A stretch of DNA of 42,930 nt from NAT127 sp041655035 (GCA_041655035.1 JBAZCN010000013.1:1-42930), one strand, 5' to 3'. Shown: positions 1 to 8,873, counted from the stretch's first letter. Numbers and translations are program-made. The notes: generated by a model not told the origin, from the letters alone.

Positions 1-525
1 AGGGTGATCGAGGAGGAGCACCGCCGTTTCGTCGCGCAACTCAGCCAGCAGGCGAGGGGAATTACCGATGACCTGCTGTTGATCAGGAGACTGAGCATGA
101 AAACCAGTGCGCGCAATCAATTTTTTGGCAAGGTGGTGCAGGTGACCACCGGGGCGGTCAACGACGAGGTCACCCTGGAGGTTGGCGGCGGCCACCACAT
201 CGTCGCTATCGTGACCCGCGAGAGTGTCGACGAGCTCGACTTGAGCCCGGGATCCGAGGCGTTTGCCCTGGTCAAATCATCCTCGGTGATCCTTGTGGTC
301 GACGGCGATGATGCCCGGTTTTCCGCCCGCAACCGACTGGGCGGCACCGTTGCCAGAGTCCTGCCGGGGGCGGTGAACAGCGAAGTGGTGATCGACCTGG
401 CGGGTGGTGGCACCATCACCGCGATCATCACCAACGACAGCTGCACGGCCCTGGGGCTCGCCCCGGGCGCGTCGGCCACGGCGATATTCAAGGCATCGAG
501 CGTCATCATCGGCATCCCCGTCTGA
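1..525 (+). CDS. modE: ModE-like molybdate-responsive regulator, C-terminal part (partial at window start)
   Basis: The reading frame is open from the first base and no start is visible, so the gene begins upstream. The visible part contains two consecutive Mop/TOBE molybdate-binding domains, roughly residues 35-100 and 105-173. Each has the small beta-barrel pattern ending in a 'SSVI' strand (KSSSVILVV, KASSVIIGI). The linker LSMKTSARNQFFG closely matches the segment that joins the DNA-binding domain to the di-Mop domain in Escherichia coli ModE. Family knowledge: ModE dimers bind molybdate or tungstate through these domains and repress the mod uptake operon. I infer a winged-helix domain upstream of the window. 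A ModE-like protein lacking that domain (a Mop-type molybdate store) is the alternative, made less likely by the ModE-specific linker. No mod transporter gene lies within the window. Confidence 0.8.
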   Translation, partial: RVIEEEHRRFVAQLSQQARGITDDLLLIRRLSMKTSARNQFFGKVVQVTTGAVNDEVTLEVGGGHHIVAIVTRESVDELDLSPGSEAFALVKSSSVILVVDGDDARFSARNRLGGTVARVLPGAVNSEVVIDLAGGGTITAIITNDSCTALGLAPGASATAIFKASSVIIGIPV

Positions 526-757
526 AGCGGCGGCGACTCTCCCCGCCGTGCTCGGCAGCCGGCAGATAGCCTGGCGCCGGGCTTCCCCCATTCTGCGAGT
601 GGCAGCGGTCTCCGCCATGAAATTAAGGCAATCGACTTATTTTTTGCCTTGCTGCGCTGAGTGAAAATCTTTATATTGCCCCACGTTCCAGCCCCTGGCG
701 TGTACAAGGACAGTTGAAACTGGCCGGGCCATACTTATTCTATCGAGGGGAGAGAGC

Positions 758-1690
758 ATGACAGTACGATTCGACGACCGTGTAGCAATTGTCACCGGCG
801 CAGGCCAGGGGCTGGGGCGTTCCCACGCCGAGGGCCTGGCGCGGCGGGGCGCGAAGGTGGTGGTCAACGATCTCGGGCCCGATGGCCAGCCCAGCCCCTC
901 GGCTCTCGACACCGTGGCGATGATCATCGAAAACGGCGGCGAGGCCTTTGCCCACGGCGCCAACGTGGCGGATTACGGCCAGGTCGAGGCGATGGTGGAT
1001 GAGACCCTGGCGAAGTGGGGACGGGTCGATATCCTGGTCAACAATGCCGGCATCCTCCGCGACCAGTCCTTCGTCAAGATGGATGACGGGAAGTTTTCCC
1101 AGGTGATCGACGTCCATCTCAAAGGCGCGTTCAACTGTTCCCGCGCGGTGTGGCCCTATATGCGCGGCCAGGCCTACGGCCGGATCGTGATGACCACGTC
1201 GTCCAGCGGCTTGTACGGCAATTTCGGCCAGGCCAACTACGCCGCCGCCAAGCTCGGCCAGATCGGGCTGATGAACACCATGGTCATCGAGGGCGAGAAA
1301 TACGGCATTCGCGTCAACTGTATTTCTCCCATTGCCAAAACCGCGATGACCGAAGGAATGATGGAAAGCCGTGCGCTCGATCTGTTCCATCCCGAGGATG
1401 TCACCACCGGCGTGCTGGCGCTCTGTGCCGACGATGGTCCCAACCGCATTATCCTCTCCGCCGGCGCCGGCTGCTTTTCGGCCACCCGGCTGCAGGAAAC
1501 CCAGGGGATTTTCCTCGATTACGATCAGCGCAATCCGGAGACGGTGCTCGACCGCCTGCCGGAGATTCTCTCCAGCGACGGCCTCGCCGACATCGCCACC
1601 GGACCGATGCATACGCTGAAATTCGTCGGCCTGGCCGCCAACGCCATGGGCATCGACCTCTCCGATGCCAGTTGGGGCCCCAAGGCCTGA
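758..1690 (+). CDS. SDR-family dehydrogenase, hydroxyacyl-CoA dehydrogenase (MFE-2 type) like
   Basis: A 310-residue classical short-chain dehydrogenase/reductase. The nucleotide-binding motif TGAGQGLG is at about residues 14-21, and NNAG follows at about 91-94. The catalytic region has a Ser in TTSSSGLYGNFGQ and the YAAAK (YxxxK) pair at about residues 165-169. The insert after the first beta-alpha-beta unit (VVVNDLGPDGQP) resembles the dehydrogenase part of peroxisomal multifunctional enzyme type 2. I infer a (3R)-hydroxyacyl-CoA or similar lipid/steroid dehydrogenase. The C-terminal hydratase and SCP2 domains of MFE-2 are absent, so this is a stand-alone dehydrogenase. A purine-rich ribosome-binding site (GAGGGGAGAGAG) precedes the ATG. 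The gene is monocistronic and converges on the GNAT gene. The substrate cannot be read from sequence. Confidence 0.85.
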   Translation: MTVRFDDRVAIVTGAGQGLGRSHAEGLARRGAKVVVNDLGPDGQPSPSALDTVAMIIENGGEAFAHGANVADYGQVEAMVDETLAKWGRVDILVNNAGILRDQSFVKMDDGKFSQVIDVHLKGAFNCSRAVWPYMRGQAYGRIVMTTSSSGLYGNFGQANYAAAKLGQIGLMNTMVIEGEKYGIRVNCISPIAKTAMTEGMMESRALDLFHPEDVTTGVLALCADDGPNRIILSAGAGCFSATRLQETQGIFLDYDQRNPETVLDRLPEILSSDGLADIATGPMHTLKFVGLAANAMGIDLSDASWGPKA

Positions 1691-1772
1691 GCCGGGGCGA
1701 TCACCGCAACGACACCCTGGCCCGGCGCCGCGCATCGACGGCATCGGCCGACATCACAGGATAGACGGGTTT

Positions 1773-2741
1773 TCAGATATGCAGGCGCCGCAGTGCCGGG
1801 TCCGCCGCGCCTGCGGCCCACAGGGCGTCGAAATCCGCGGTCAGCCGTCGCGCCTCGCGGGGCGCATGGCGCCAGTAGTGACCCCGGTAGCCATCCTGTA
1901 TCTGGTTGCACAGCACCATGGCGTCGTCGCCGATCAGGAATTCGCTGTGCTCCGTGTGGTATTCGGGATCGAGGCGGCGCAATTCGATGCGGCTGGTGAG
2001 CCGCAGGAACAGTTCCACCAGGCGATGCGAGTGGCCCGCCAGCGGGCGGCTGTCGCGGACCAGGATCATCGTCGCGGTGTGGGGATGGCGGGTGGCTAGG
2101 CGGCGGACGGCGGTGCAGAACCCGGCGTCATCGTAGATCTCCGGCGCCAGCCGGTCGCTGAAAAGACGCAGGCTGCGCTCCGCGGCAGTGGCGAGCGCCA
2201 GTGCCTGGCCGGCGAACCCTGCGGCGCTGGCGACCGCAACCGGCGCGCGATGCGTTGCCTCCACCGCCGGCGGAGCCGCGACCGGCCGGCGATCGAAGCG
2301 TTTGAGTTCCAGCGTCATCGGCAGATGGGGGATGCCGGCATCGATGAATTGCAGGCCGGCGACCCGAAAGCCCGCGCCTTGGTAAAAGGGCGCGGCGTGG
2401 GTCTGGGCGCCGAGCACCAGGGTGTCGAGACCTTCGCGGCCAGCGTGCTCGATGATCGCCCGGAGGAGGCTGCCGCCCACGCCGTGGCCGCGAAACTCCC
2501 TGAGCACGGCCATGCGGCCGACCTTGTTGCCCACCAGCCGTGCGGTACCGAGCGCCCGATTCCCCGCGCCGCGGGCGATCCAGTGCCGGGCGGTCGGGTC
2601 GTGGTCGTCCACTTCCTCGCTTTCGGGCACGCCTTGTTCCACCACAAAAACCTGGTGGCGGATATTCGTCAGTTCCGCCGCGCTGTGGCGCCAGTCGGTT
2701 TGTTCCACGGTAATGGCGAAAAAATCGAGAGCGTCGGTCAT
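1773..2741 (-). CDS. GNAT acetyltransferase with an extra C-terminal domain
   Basis: A 322-residue protein. Residues 1-150 form a GNAT acyltransferase domain. The IRHQVFVVEQGVP opening is typical of ElaA/YjcF-like members. The acetyl-CoA-binding stretch is VLREFRGHGVGGSLL (R/QxxGxG/A form), and the fold ends with HAAPFYQGAGFR. Residues 165-322 form a second domain with no motif I can name with certainty, containing the segments LVRDSRPLAGHSHRLVELF and LCNQIQDGYRGHYWRHAP. Domains of this kind are associated with GNAT proteins in pseudomonads. The acetyl acceptor is unknown. The ATG at 2741 lacks a convincing Shine-Dalgarno sequence. The gene is divergent from ggt and convergent with the SDR gene. 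Confidence 0.85.
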   Translation of the reverse strand: MTDALDFFAITVEQTDWRHSAAELTNIRHQVFVVEQGVPESEEVDDHDPTARHWIARGAGNRALGTARLVGNKVGRMAVLREFRGHGVGGSLLRAIIEHAGREGLDTLVLGAQTHAAPFYQGAGFRVAGLQFIDAGIPHLPMTLELKRFDRRPVAAPPAVEATHRAPVAVASAAGFAGQALALATAAERSLRLFSDRLAPEIYDDAGFCTAVRRLATRHPHTATMILVRDSRPLAGHSHRLVELFLRLTSRIELRRLDPEYHTEHSEFLIGDDAMVLCNQIQDGYRGHYWRHAPREARRLTADFDALWAAGAADPALRRLHI

Positions 2742-2861
2742 GGCGTGCTGGCAATTGGCTGTTGGTGGCGCCGCGCGACCCTGTTAATGACGCTGCGCCT
2801 CTCGGAATTGGGACACGCCCGTTATACCATGAAGCCCCAATGGTAAACAGTTGTCGATAAG

Positions 2862-4628
2862 GTGAATGTTTTGAGGAAGCGAACAGGTGCGTGGTCGAAA
2901 ATTTCCCGTCTTCTGGCCGTGGTGGCGATCAGTTGGGCGGGGCTGGCGGCGGGCGCCGTCGCCGATGAAGTTCCTTTTATCCAGTACCAGGCGCGCTTCC
3001 ACCCGGTATGGGGGGAGGGCGGGATGGTGGTCTCCCAGGAGGCTGTCGCCAGCCGGGCGGGCGCCGACATGCTCGCCAGGGGAGGCAATGCCGTGGACGC
3101 GGCGGTGGCGACGGGCTTTGCCCTGGCGGTGACCATGCCGCAGGCGGGCAATATCGGCGGCGGCGGTTTCATGCTGGTGCACCTTGCCGAACAGGGCAAG
3201 ACCATCGCCATCGACTACCGCGAGATGGCGCCGGCACAGGCCCACTCCGACTTGTTCCTCGATGCCGACGGCAATGTCGACGGCCAGAAATCCCGGTTCA
3301 GCGCCCTGGCTTCCGGAGTGCCGGGTACCGTGGCGGGGTTGGTTCACACCCAGCAGAAATATGGCTCGCTGTCGCTCGCCACGGTGATGGCCCCGGCCAT
3401 CGAGCTGGCGGAGAAGGGTTTCGCTGTCACCTACCCGCTGGCCTACTCCCTGGAGCAGGCCCGCCAGCGGCTCTCCGCCCACCCGGCGTCGCGGCGCTAT
3501 TTCCTCCCCGCCGGCGGCGCGGTCCCGCAGGTCGGTGAGCGCCTGGTGCAGAAGGACCTCGCCGCGACCCTGCGGCGCATCGCCCGCCACGGCGCCGACG
3601 GTTTTTACCGGGGCAAGACCGCCGACCTGATCGTGGCCGAGATGGCCCGGAGCGGCGGCCTGATCAGCCATGAGGATCTCGCCGGGTATCGGGTGGTGGA
3701 GCGCGAGCCGGTGACCGGCAGTTACCGGGGCTACGATATCGTCTCGATGCCGCCGCCGTCGTCGGGGGGGATTCACCTGGTGCAGATGCTCAATATTCTC
3801 GAGGGCTGGGACCTGGCCGCCGAGGGCCACAACAGCGCCGGGTACCTGCACCGGCTGATCGAAGTCATGCGCCGCGCCTATGCCGATCGCAGCAAGTACC
3901 TGGGCGATCCGGACTTTGCCGAGGTGCCGGTGGCGGCGCTGATCGACAAGGACTACGCGGCGCGGCTGCGCGCCGGGATCAGCCTGGAACGGGCCACGGC
4001 GTCGGCGGCGGTGGCGCCTGCTCTCGACAGGGCGCCGGAGAGTCCGCAAACCACCCATTACTCGGTGTGGGACAGGCACGGCAACCTGGTGAGCAACACC
4101 TATACCCTGAATTTTTCCTATGGCAATGGTATTTCGGTGGCCGGGGCGGGCTTTCTGCTCAACAACGAGATGGATGACTTTTCCGCCAAACCGGGGGTGC
4201 CCAATGCCTTTGGCCTGCTCGGCGACGAGGCCAACGCCATCGCGCCGGGCAAGCGTCCGCTGTCGTCGATGACACCCACCCTGGTGTTTCGCGACGGCGA
4301 GCCGGTGATGGTCACCGGCGGCCCCGGTGGCAGCAGGATCATCACCTCGGTGCTCCAGGTGATCCTCAATCATATCGATTTCGGGATGAACATCGCCGAG
4401 GCCACCGCCGCGCCGCGCATCCACCACCAATGGTATCCCGACACCGTGGATGCCGAAGGTGGCATCAGTCCCGATACCCTGCGCCTGCTGCGCGACATGG
4501 GCCACGACGTCAAACCCTCTCCCTGGGCTATCGGCCGCACCCAGTCCATTACCCGCGAGCAGGGGCAATTCCAGGGCGTGACGGACTATCGCTGGCCGGG
4601 CGGCGGCGCCGAGTCTCCCCGGCAGTGA
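2862..4628 (+). CDS. ggt: Gamma-glutamyltransferase precursor (periplasmic, autoprocessed)
   Basis: A 588-residue gamma-glutamyltranspeptidase, starting at a GTG. An N-terminal signal peptide (KISRLLAVVAISWAG core, Ala-rich end near residue 35) indicates periplasmic export. The large subunit has GGNAVDAAVATGFAL and GNIGGGGFM. The autoprocessing site is the QTTHYS motif: Thr397 becomes the N-terminal nucleophile of the small subunit after self-cleavage. Downstream family motifs are LLNNEMDDFSAKPGVPN, KRPLSSMTPT and TGGPGGSRIIT. Family role: hydrolysis and transfer of the gamma-glutamyl group of glutathione and related peptides, supplying Glu and Cys-Gly. Length fits the E. coli enzyme (about 580 residues). 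The gene stands alone, divergent from the GNAT gene and only 31 bp from the convergent end of roxA. Confidence 0.96.
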   Translation: MNVLRKRTGAWSKISRLLAVVAISWAGLAAGAVADEVPFIQYQARFHPVWGEGGMVVSQEAVASRAGADMLARGGNAVDAAVATGFALAVTMPQAGNIGGGGFMLVHLAEQGKTIAIDYREMAPAQAHSDLFLDADGNVDGQKSRFSALASGVPGTVAGLVHTQQKYGSLSLATVMAPAIELAEKGFAVTYPLAYSLEQARQRLSAHPASRRYFLPAGGAVPQVGERLVQKDLAATLRRIARHGADGFYRGKTADLIVAEMARSGGLISHEDLAGYRVVEREPVTGSYRGYDIVSMPPPSSGGIHLVQMLNILEGWDLAAEGHNSAGYLHRLIEVMRRAYADRSKYLGDPDFAEVPVAALIDKDYAARLRAGISLERATASAAVAPALDRAPESPQTTHYSVWDRHGNLVSNTYTLNFSYGNGISVAGAGFLLNNEMDDFSAKPGVPNAFGLLGDEANAIAPGKRPLSSMTPTLVFRDGEPVMVTGGPGGSRIITSVLQVILNHIDFGMNIAEATAAPRIHHQWYPDTVDAEGGISPDTLRLLRDMGHDVKPSPWAIGRTQSITREQGQFQGVTDYRWPGGGAESPRQ

Positions 4629-4659
4629 CCGGGGCTTTGCCGCCGGCCAGCGCGGCCGT

Positions 4660-5613
4660 TCAGTCCCGGTCGGCTTTTTCGCCGTCGATGAACTGCCAGC
4701 GGCCGGTGGCGGAGGGCAGCAGGGCCCGGCGGGCGGCGCCGGGATCGTCCAGTTCCAGGTCCGGGTACTTGGGCCGGGTCATGTAGGCGGCAAACCATTC
4801 CGCGAGCAGCTCCCGATCGTCGAGGGTGTCGAGCAGCAACTGCCGGGCCTGGTCGATAAAGGCCGGATCGATCATCTCTCCGGCCATCGCCGGGGTCAGT
4901 GGCGGGTCGCGGAAGAACAGCCCGGGGCCGCGGCTCAACACCTCGGTGGCGAGATCGTCGAGCATTTCCCCGGCGGTGGGAGCGCGAAAGCCGAGGGAAA
5001 AGGTCAGGCATTCGCCCTGGGCGGTGCCCCGGTGGGCGATTCGCGGCGGCAGATAGAGAATGTCGCCAGGTTCCAGCACCCAGGTCTGGGTGGCGGTGAA
5101 ATCCTCGAGGATTTTCAGCGCCGTCCCGGCCAGCAGCGGGGTGCTTTCGTCGCAGGCGGATCCGATCGACCATTCGCGCCGGCCCTCGGCCTGGATCAGG
5201 AATACGTCGTAATAGTCGAAATGGGGGCCGACACCGCCGCCATCGCTGGCGTAGCTGACCATGATGTCGTCGATCCGCCAGCGGGGCAGAAAGGCGAACT
5301 CGGCGAGGATGTCGCGCACTTCCGGCACCCACAGGTCGACGGCCTGGACCAGCAGGGTCCAGGGCGAGGTGGCCGGCAATGCGGCGAAGTCGCTTTCGGT
5401 AAAGGGGCCCTGGCGGAGTTCCCAGGGTCCGCGTTCACCGTCGCGGACCACGATCCGCGACTCGACCTCGTCTTCCAGCGCCAGACCCGCCAGCTCGTCG
5501 GCGTCGAGGGGCGAGGCGAATCCCGGCAGCGCCTGGCGCATCAGCAGGGGCTCGCGCTGCCAGTAGTCGCGGAGGAAGCCGGCGGCGTCGATGCCCGTGG
5601 GGAAGCGGATCAT
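4660..5613 (-). CDS. roxA: Ribosomal protein uL16 arginine 3-hydroxylase (RoxA/YcfD), C-terminally short
   Basis: A 317-residue JmjC/cupin 2-oxoglutarate oxygenase. The Fe(II) ligands are seen in GGGVGPHFDYYDVF (HxD) and in YLPPRIAHRG (distal His). The flanking DELAGLALEDEVESR, WRIDDIMVSYA and SLGFRAPT match E. coli YcfD. Family role: hydroxylation of an arginine of 50S protein L16. The E. coli protein has about 373 residues. Here the frame stops at DGEKADRD, where YcfD continues for about 50 more residues of C-terminal winged-helix region. Reading the two other frames past the stop gives no recognisable continuation, so this looks like real shortening rather than a simple frameshift. It begins 3 bp after the purB stop, as the last gene of that operon. 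Confidence 0.88.
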   Translation of the reverse strand: MIRFPTGIDAAGFLRDYWQREPLLMRQALPGFASPLDADELAGLALEDEVESRIVVRDGERGPWELRQGPFTESDFAALPATSPWTLLVQAVDLWVPEVRDILAEFAFLPRWRIDDIMVSYASDGGGVGPHFDYYDVFLIQAEGRREWSIGSACDESTPLLAGTALKILEDFTATQTWVLEPGDILYLPPRIAHRGTAQGECLTFSLGFRAPTAGEMLDDLATEVLSRGPGLFFRDPPLTPAMAGEMIDPAFIDQARQLLLDTLDDRELLAEWFAAYMTRPKYPDLELDDPGAARRALLPSATGRWQFIDGEKADRD

Positions 5614-5616
5614 CGC

Positions 5617-6996
5617 TCAGTGCTCGCCGTCGATGGCCCGGGCCTGGTCCGCGGCATTGCCGGTATAGCTGGACGGAGTCATCGCCTGCAGGGCGATCCT
5701 GGCGGGCTCGGGGATGTCGAGGCCGTCGATGAAGTCGCGCATCTTTTCCCGGGTGATGCCCTGGCCGCGGGTCAGCTCCTTGAGTTTCTCGTAGGGCTGG
5801 TCGATGTTGTAGCGGCGCATCACGGTTTGCACCGGTTCGGCCAGCACTTCCCAGGCGTCGTCGAGATCGGCGGCGAGGCGCTGGGGATTGAGCTCCAGTT
5901 TGCCGAGGCCTTTCTGCATGGCTTCGAAGGCGATCTGGCAATAGCCGAAGCCCACCCCCATGTTGCGCAGCACGGTGGAATCGGTGAGGTCCCGCTGCCA
6001 GCGGGAAATGGGCAGCTTCTGCGCGAGGTGGGTGAACACGGCGTTGGCGAGGCCGAGGTTGCCCTCGGCGTTTTCGAAATCGATGGGATTGACCTTGTGG
6101 GGCATGGTCGATGAGCCCACTTCGCCGGCGACCGTTTTCTGCTTGAAATAGCCCAGCGAAATATAGCCCCAGACGTCGCGATTGAAGTCGATGAGGATGG
6201 TATTGAGGCGCACGATGGCGTCGAACAGTTCGGCGATGCAGTCGTGGGGCTCGATCTGGGTGGTGTAGGGGTTCCAGGCGAGGCCGAGGGACTCGACGAA
6301 TTCCCGCGCATTGCCCTGCCAGTCGACTTCCGGATAGGCGGCGAGGTGAGCGTTGTAGTTGCCGACCGCGCCGTTGAACTTGGCGAGCAGCGGCACGGCG
6401 CGAATCTGCTGGATCTGGCGGCGCAGGCGGTAGACCACGTTGGCCAGTTCCTTGCCCACGGTGGTGGGGGAGGCGGTCTGGCCGTGGGTGCGCGACATCA
6501 TCGCGACGTCGGCGAAGTCGATGGCCATGGCCGCCAGGGTGTCGGCGATGGTCGTCGCGGCGGGCAGCAATACCTGGTCGCGGCCGGCCTTGAGCATCAG
6601 GCCGTGGGAGCTGTTGTTGATATCCTCGGAGGTGCACGCGAAGTGGACGAATTCGCCGACGGCGTTCAGTTCAGCATTGGCGGCGATGTATTCCTTGAGG
6701 AAATACTCGACCGCCTTGACGTCGTGGTTGGTGGTCCGTTCGATATCCTTGATGCGCCGGGCATGCTGTTCGTTGAAGCCGTCGGCAAGCTGGTCGAGCA
6801 GGGCGTCGGCCTGCTGGCTGAAGGCCGGCACCTCGGCGATGCCCGGGTGCGCTGCCAGCCGCTGCAGCCAGCGGATCTCCACGATCACCCGGTATTTGAT
6901 CAATCCGTACTCGCTGAAGATTTCCCGCAGCGGAGAGGTCTTGCTGCCATAGCGGCCGTCGATGGGGGAAATGGCGGTGAGGGGAGTGAGGTTCAT
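5617..6996 (-). CDS. purB: Adenylosuccinate lyase
   Basis: A 459-residue fumarase/aspartase-superfamily enzyme that releases fumarate from adenylosuccinate and from SAICAR in purine biosynthesis. The N-terminus MNLTPLTAISPIDGRYG aligns with E. coli PurB (MELSSLTAVSPVDGRYG). This decides the start at 6996 over a longer in-frame ATG at 7044 that would add 16 atypical residues. Signature motifs are IERTTNHDVKAVEYFLKEYI, CTSEDINNSSHG, SRTHGQTASPTT and the superfamily loop GSSTMPHKVNPIDFEN with the catalytic Ser. Length equals the E. coli protein. It lies between hflD (147 bp upstream) and roxA (3 bp downstream), as in pseudomonads. Confidence 0.97.
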   Translation of the reverse strand: MNLTPLTAISPIDGRYGSKTSPLREIFSEYGLIKYRVIVEIRWLQRLAAHPGIAEVPAFSQQADALLDQLADGFNEQHARRIKDIERTTNHDVKAVEYFLKEYIAANAELNAVGEFVHFACTSEDINNSSHGLMLKAGRDQVLLPAATTIADTLAAMAIDFADVAMMSRTHGQTASPTTVGKELANVVYRLRRQIQQIRAVPLLAKFNGAVGNYNAHLAAYPEVDWQGNAREFVESLGLAWNPYTTQIEPHDCIAELFDAIVRLNTILIDFNRDVWGYISLGYFKQKTVAGEVGSSTMPHKVNPIDFENAEGNLGLANAVFTHLAQKLPISRWQRDLTDSTVLRNMGVGFGYCQIAFEAMQKGLGKLELNPQRLAADLDDAWEVLAEPVQTVMRRYNIDQPYEKLKELTRGQGITREKMRDFIDGLDIPEPARIALQAMTPSSYTGNAADQARAIDGEH

Positions 6997-7143
6997 GGAT
7001 ACTGTTCCGGTTGGCAGGTTGAACTGTGGAGGGAAGGCCGGCATTTTAGCATAGCGGTCCGGCGTCTGGCGCCATGCCGCGCCTCGGCCGGAGCTCCCGC
7101 GGTGTGGTCGTATCGAGGCTGAGAACGGGGGGGGGCGCGCCGG

Positions 7144-7773
7144 TCAAACCTGCCGGCGCAAGTCGCCGACCAGGTCGAGCACCTTGCGCCGCTGCAGCAG
7201 CAACTGGTGCCGCCGGCCGCCGACCTGGTGCCACAGCATGGCGGCGCGGATCGCCGCGAACAGCAGGCAGCGGATGCGATTGGCGATGTCCGGCTGTTGC
7301 AGGTGCTGGGGCTGCCCCTTGACCTGGATACGGAAGTTGAAGGTGCTGATGGTGTTGAGATAGACGTCGGCGAGATTGGCGATCACGTTGGGATGGGTGC
7401 GACTGAAATGCTCGGCCTGCAGCCGCGCCTTGTCGATGCCGCTGGCCACCTTGCCCAGCATCGCCCGGTTGTGGGCGAGCTTGCGTTGCAGGTAGAGCAC
7501 GCCGAGCACGTAGCGCAGCAGGTTGGCGTTTTCCGGGGACCGGATGTCGGCCAGAACACTCTTGAGGCTGTCGACGCCGAGGTGCAGGGCGTCGAGCTCG
7601 CCAAACACCGCGAGGGTGGAGGGCGGGTTCTGCTCGAACAGGCTGTGGATGCTGGTGGCGAAATCCCGGGACTGGCAGGTGCCCGTGGTGGCGACGGTTT
7701 CGACCAGTCGGCACGACTGGAAAACACCGGCGAGGGCGATGGCCTGGTCCCGGGTGGGGCTGGCGAACAGCAT
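7144..7773 (-). CDS. hflD: High frequency lysogenization protein HflD homologue
   Basis: A 209-residue, mostly alpha-helical, membrane-associated protein. Recognisable family segments are IHSLFEQNPPST, YVLGVLYLQRKL, HPNVIANLADVYLNTISTFNFRIQVKG and IRCLLFAAIRAAMLW. Length matches E. coli HflD (about 213 residues). In E. coli the protein opposes phage lambda CII, but the wide conservation of the mnmA-hflD-purB order suggests a housekeeping function that is not established. The start codon lies 2 bp from the mnmA stop, so the two are surely co-transcribed. Nothing is unusual in sequence. Confidence 0.93.
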   Translation of the reverse strand: MLFASPTRDQAIALAGVFQSCRLVETVATTGTCQSRDFATSIHSLFEQNPPSTLAVFGELDALHLGVDSLKSVLADIRSPENANLLRYVLGVLYLQRKLAHNRAMLGKVASGIDKARLQAEHFSRTHPNVIANLADVYLNTISTFNFRIQVKGQPQHLQQPDIANRIRCLLFAAIRAAMLWHQVGGRRHQLLLQRRKVLDLVGDLRRQV

Positions 7774-7775
7774 GA

Positions 7776-8873
7776 TCAGGTTTCCGTGCGGTTGAAGGTG
7801 TGCTCGATGACGCCGCCGCCGAGGCAGACGTCGTCCCGGTAGAAAACCACCGACTGCCCGGGGGTGACGGCGCGCTGGGGCCGGTCGAACTCGACCCGCC
7901 AGCCCGCGGCCTCGGCGATCAGGGTGCAGTCCTGATCCGCCTGGCGATAGCGGGTCTTGGCCGTGCAGGAAAACGGCAAAGACTGCGGCGCGCCGTTGAT
8001 CCAGTGGACATCGGCGGTGACCAGGGTATCGGTGAACAGCAGCGGATGTTCGCTGCCCTGGACGGCGATCAGGACATTGCGGTCGAGGTCCTTGGCCGCG
8101 ACGTACCAGGGCTGCTCGCTGCCTCCGCGGACGCCGCCGATGCCGAGCCCCTGGCGCTGGCCCAGGGTGTGGTACATCAGGCCCATATGGGTGCCGAGCT
8201 TGCGCCCGCAGTCGTCCTCGATGTCACCCGGCTGGGCGGGCAGATACTGTTCGAGAAAATCCTTGAAGCGGCGCTCGCCGATGAAGCAGATGCCGGTGCT
8301 GTCCTTCTTGGCATGGGTGGCGAGGCCGTGAGCCTCGGCGATGCGGCGGACCTCGGGCTTGTGCAGCTCGCCCACCGGGAACAGCGAGCGGGCCAGGGCC
8401 TGCTCGTCGACGGCGTGGAGGAAGTAGCTCTGGTCCTTGTTGCCGTCGATGCCTTTCAGCAGGCGGGTGTGGCCGCCGTCGTCCAGGCGGCGCACGTAGT
8501 GGCCGGTGGCGATCAGGTCGGCGCCGAGGATTTCAGCGTATTCCAGGAACACCTTGAACTTGATTTCCCGGTTGCAGAGGATATCGGGGTTGGGTGTGCG
8601 CCCGGCGCGATACTCGGCGAGGAAGTAGGCGAAGACGTTGTCCCAGTATTCGGCGGCGAAGTTGGCGGTGTGGAGCCCGATGCCGAGCCGGTCGCAGACC
8701 TTCCGGGCGTCGGCCAGGTCGGCCATGGCGGTGCAGTATTCGGTGCCGTCGTCCTCGTCCCAGTTCTTCATGAACAGTCCCTCGACGCGGTATCCCTGCT
8801 CGAGCAACAGCAGGGCGGTGACCGATGAGTCGACACCGCCGGACATGCCGACCATGACCGAAGGTTTGCTCAT
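7776..8873 (-). CDS. mnmA: tRNA-specific 2-thiouridylase MnmA
   Basis: A 365-residue enzyme that thiolates U34 of Lys, Glu and Gln tRNAs, using ATP to adenylate the base and a persulfide to deliver sulfur. The PP-loop is GMSGGVDSS near the N-terminus, followed by FMKNWDEDDGTEYC. The two catalytic cysteines lie in PDILCNREIKF and DSTGICFIGER, and YHTLGQRQGLGIGG is the C-terminal barrel signature. Start chosen at ATG 8873, giving MSKPSVMVGMSGGVD. A longer frame to 9011 would add 46 residues overlapping the Nudix gene. The start overlaps the nudJ stop by 4 bp (ATGA), which fits translational coupling. Confidence 0.97.
   Translation of the reverse strand: MSKPSVMVGMSGGVDSSVTALLLLEQGYRVEGLFMKNWDEDDGTEYCTAMADLADARKVCDRLGIGLHTANFAAEYWDNVFAYFLAEYRAGRTPNPDILCNREIKFKVFLEYAEILGADLIATGHYVRRLDDGGHTRLLKGIDGNKDQSYFLHAVDEQALARSLFPVGELHKPEVRRIAEAHGLATHAKKDSTGICFIGERRFKDFLEQYLPAQPGDIEDDCGRKLGTHMGLMYHTLGQRQGLGIGGVRGGSEQPWYVAAKDLDRNVLIAVQGSEHPLLFTDTLVTADVHWINGAPQSLPFSCTAKTRYRQADQDCTLIAEAAGWRVEFDRPQRAVTPGQSVVFYRDDVCLGGGVIEHTFNRTET

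Noticed and set aside
625..650. AAGGCAA/TTGCCTT hairpin downstream of the ModE-like gene as a terminator
   Set aside because: The T-run falls in the loop, not after the stem, so intrinsic termination is not supported.
2784..4568. Long minus-strand frame opposite ggt
   Set aside because: No recognisable motif, and it is fully antisense to a gene with clear catalytic and signal sequences.
4586..4660. A frameshift as the cause of the short roxA
   Set aside because: Neither other frame beyond the stop resembles the YcfD C-terminus.
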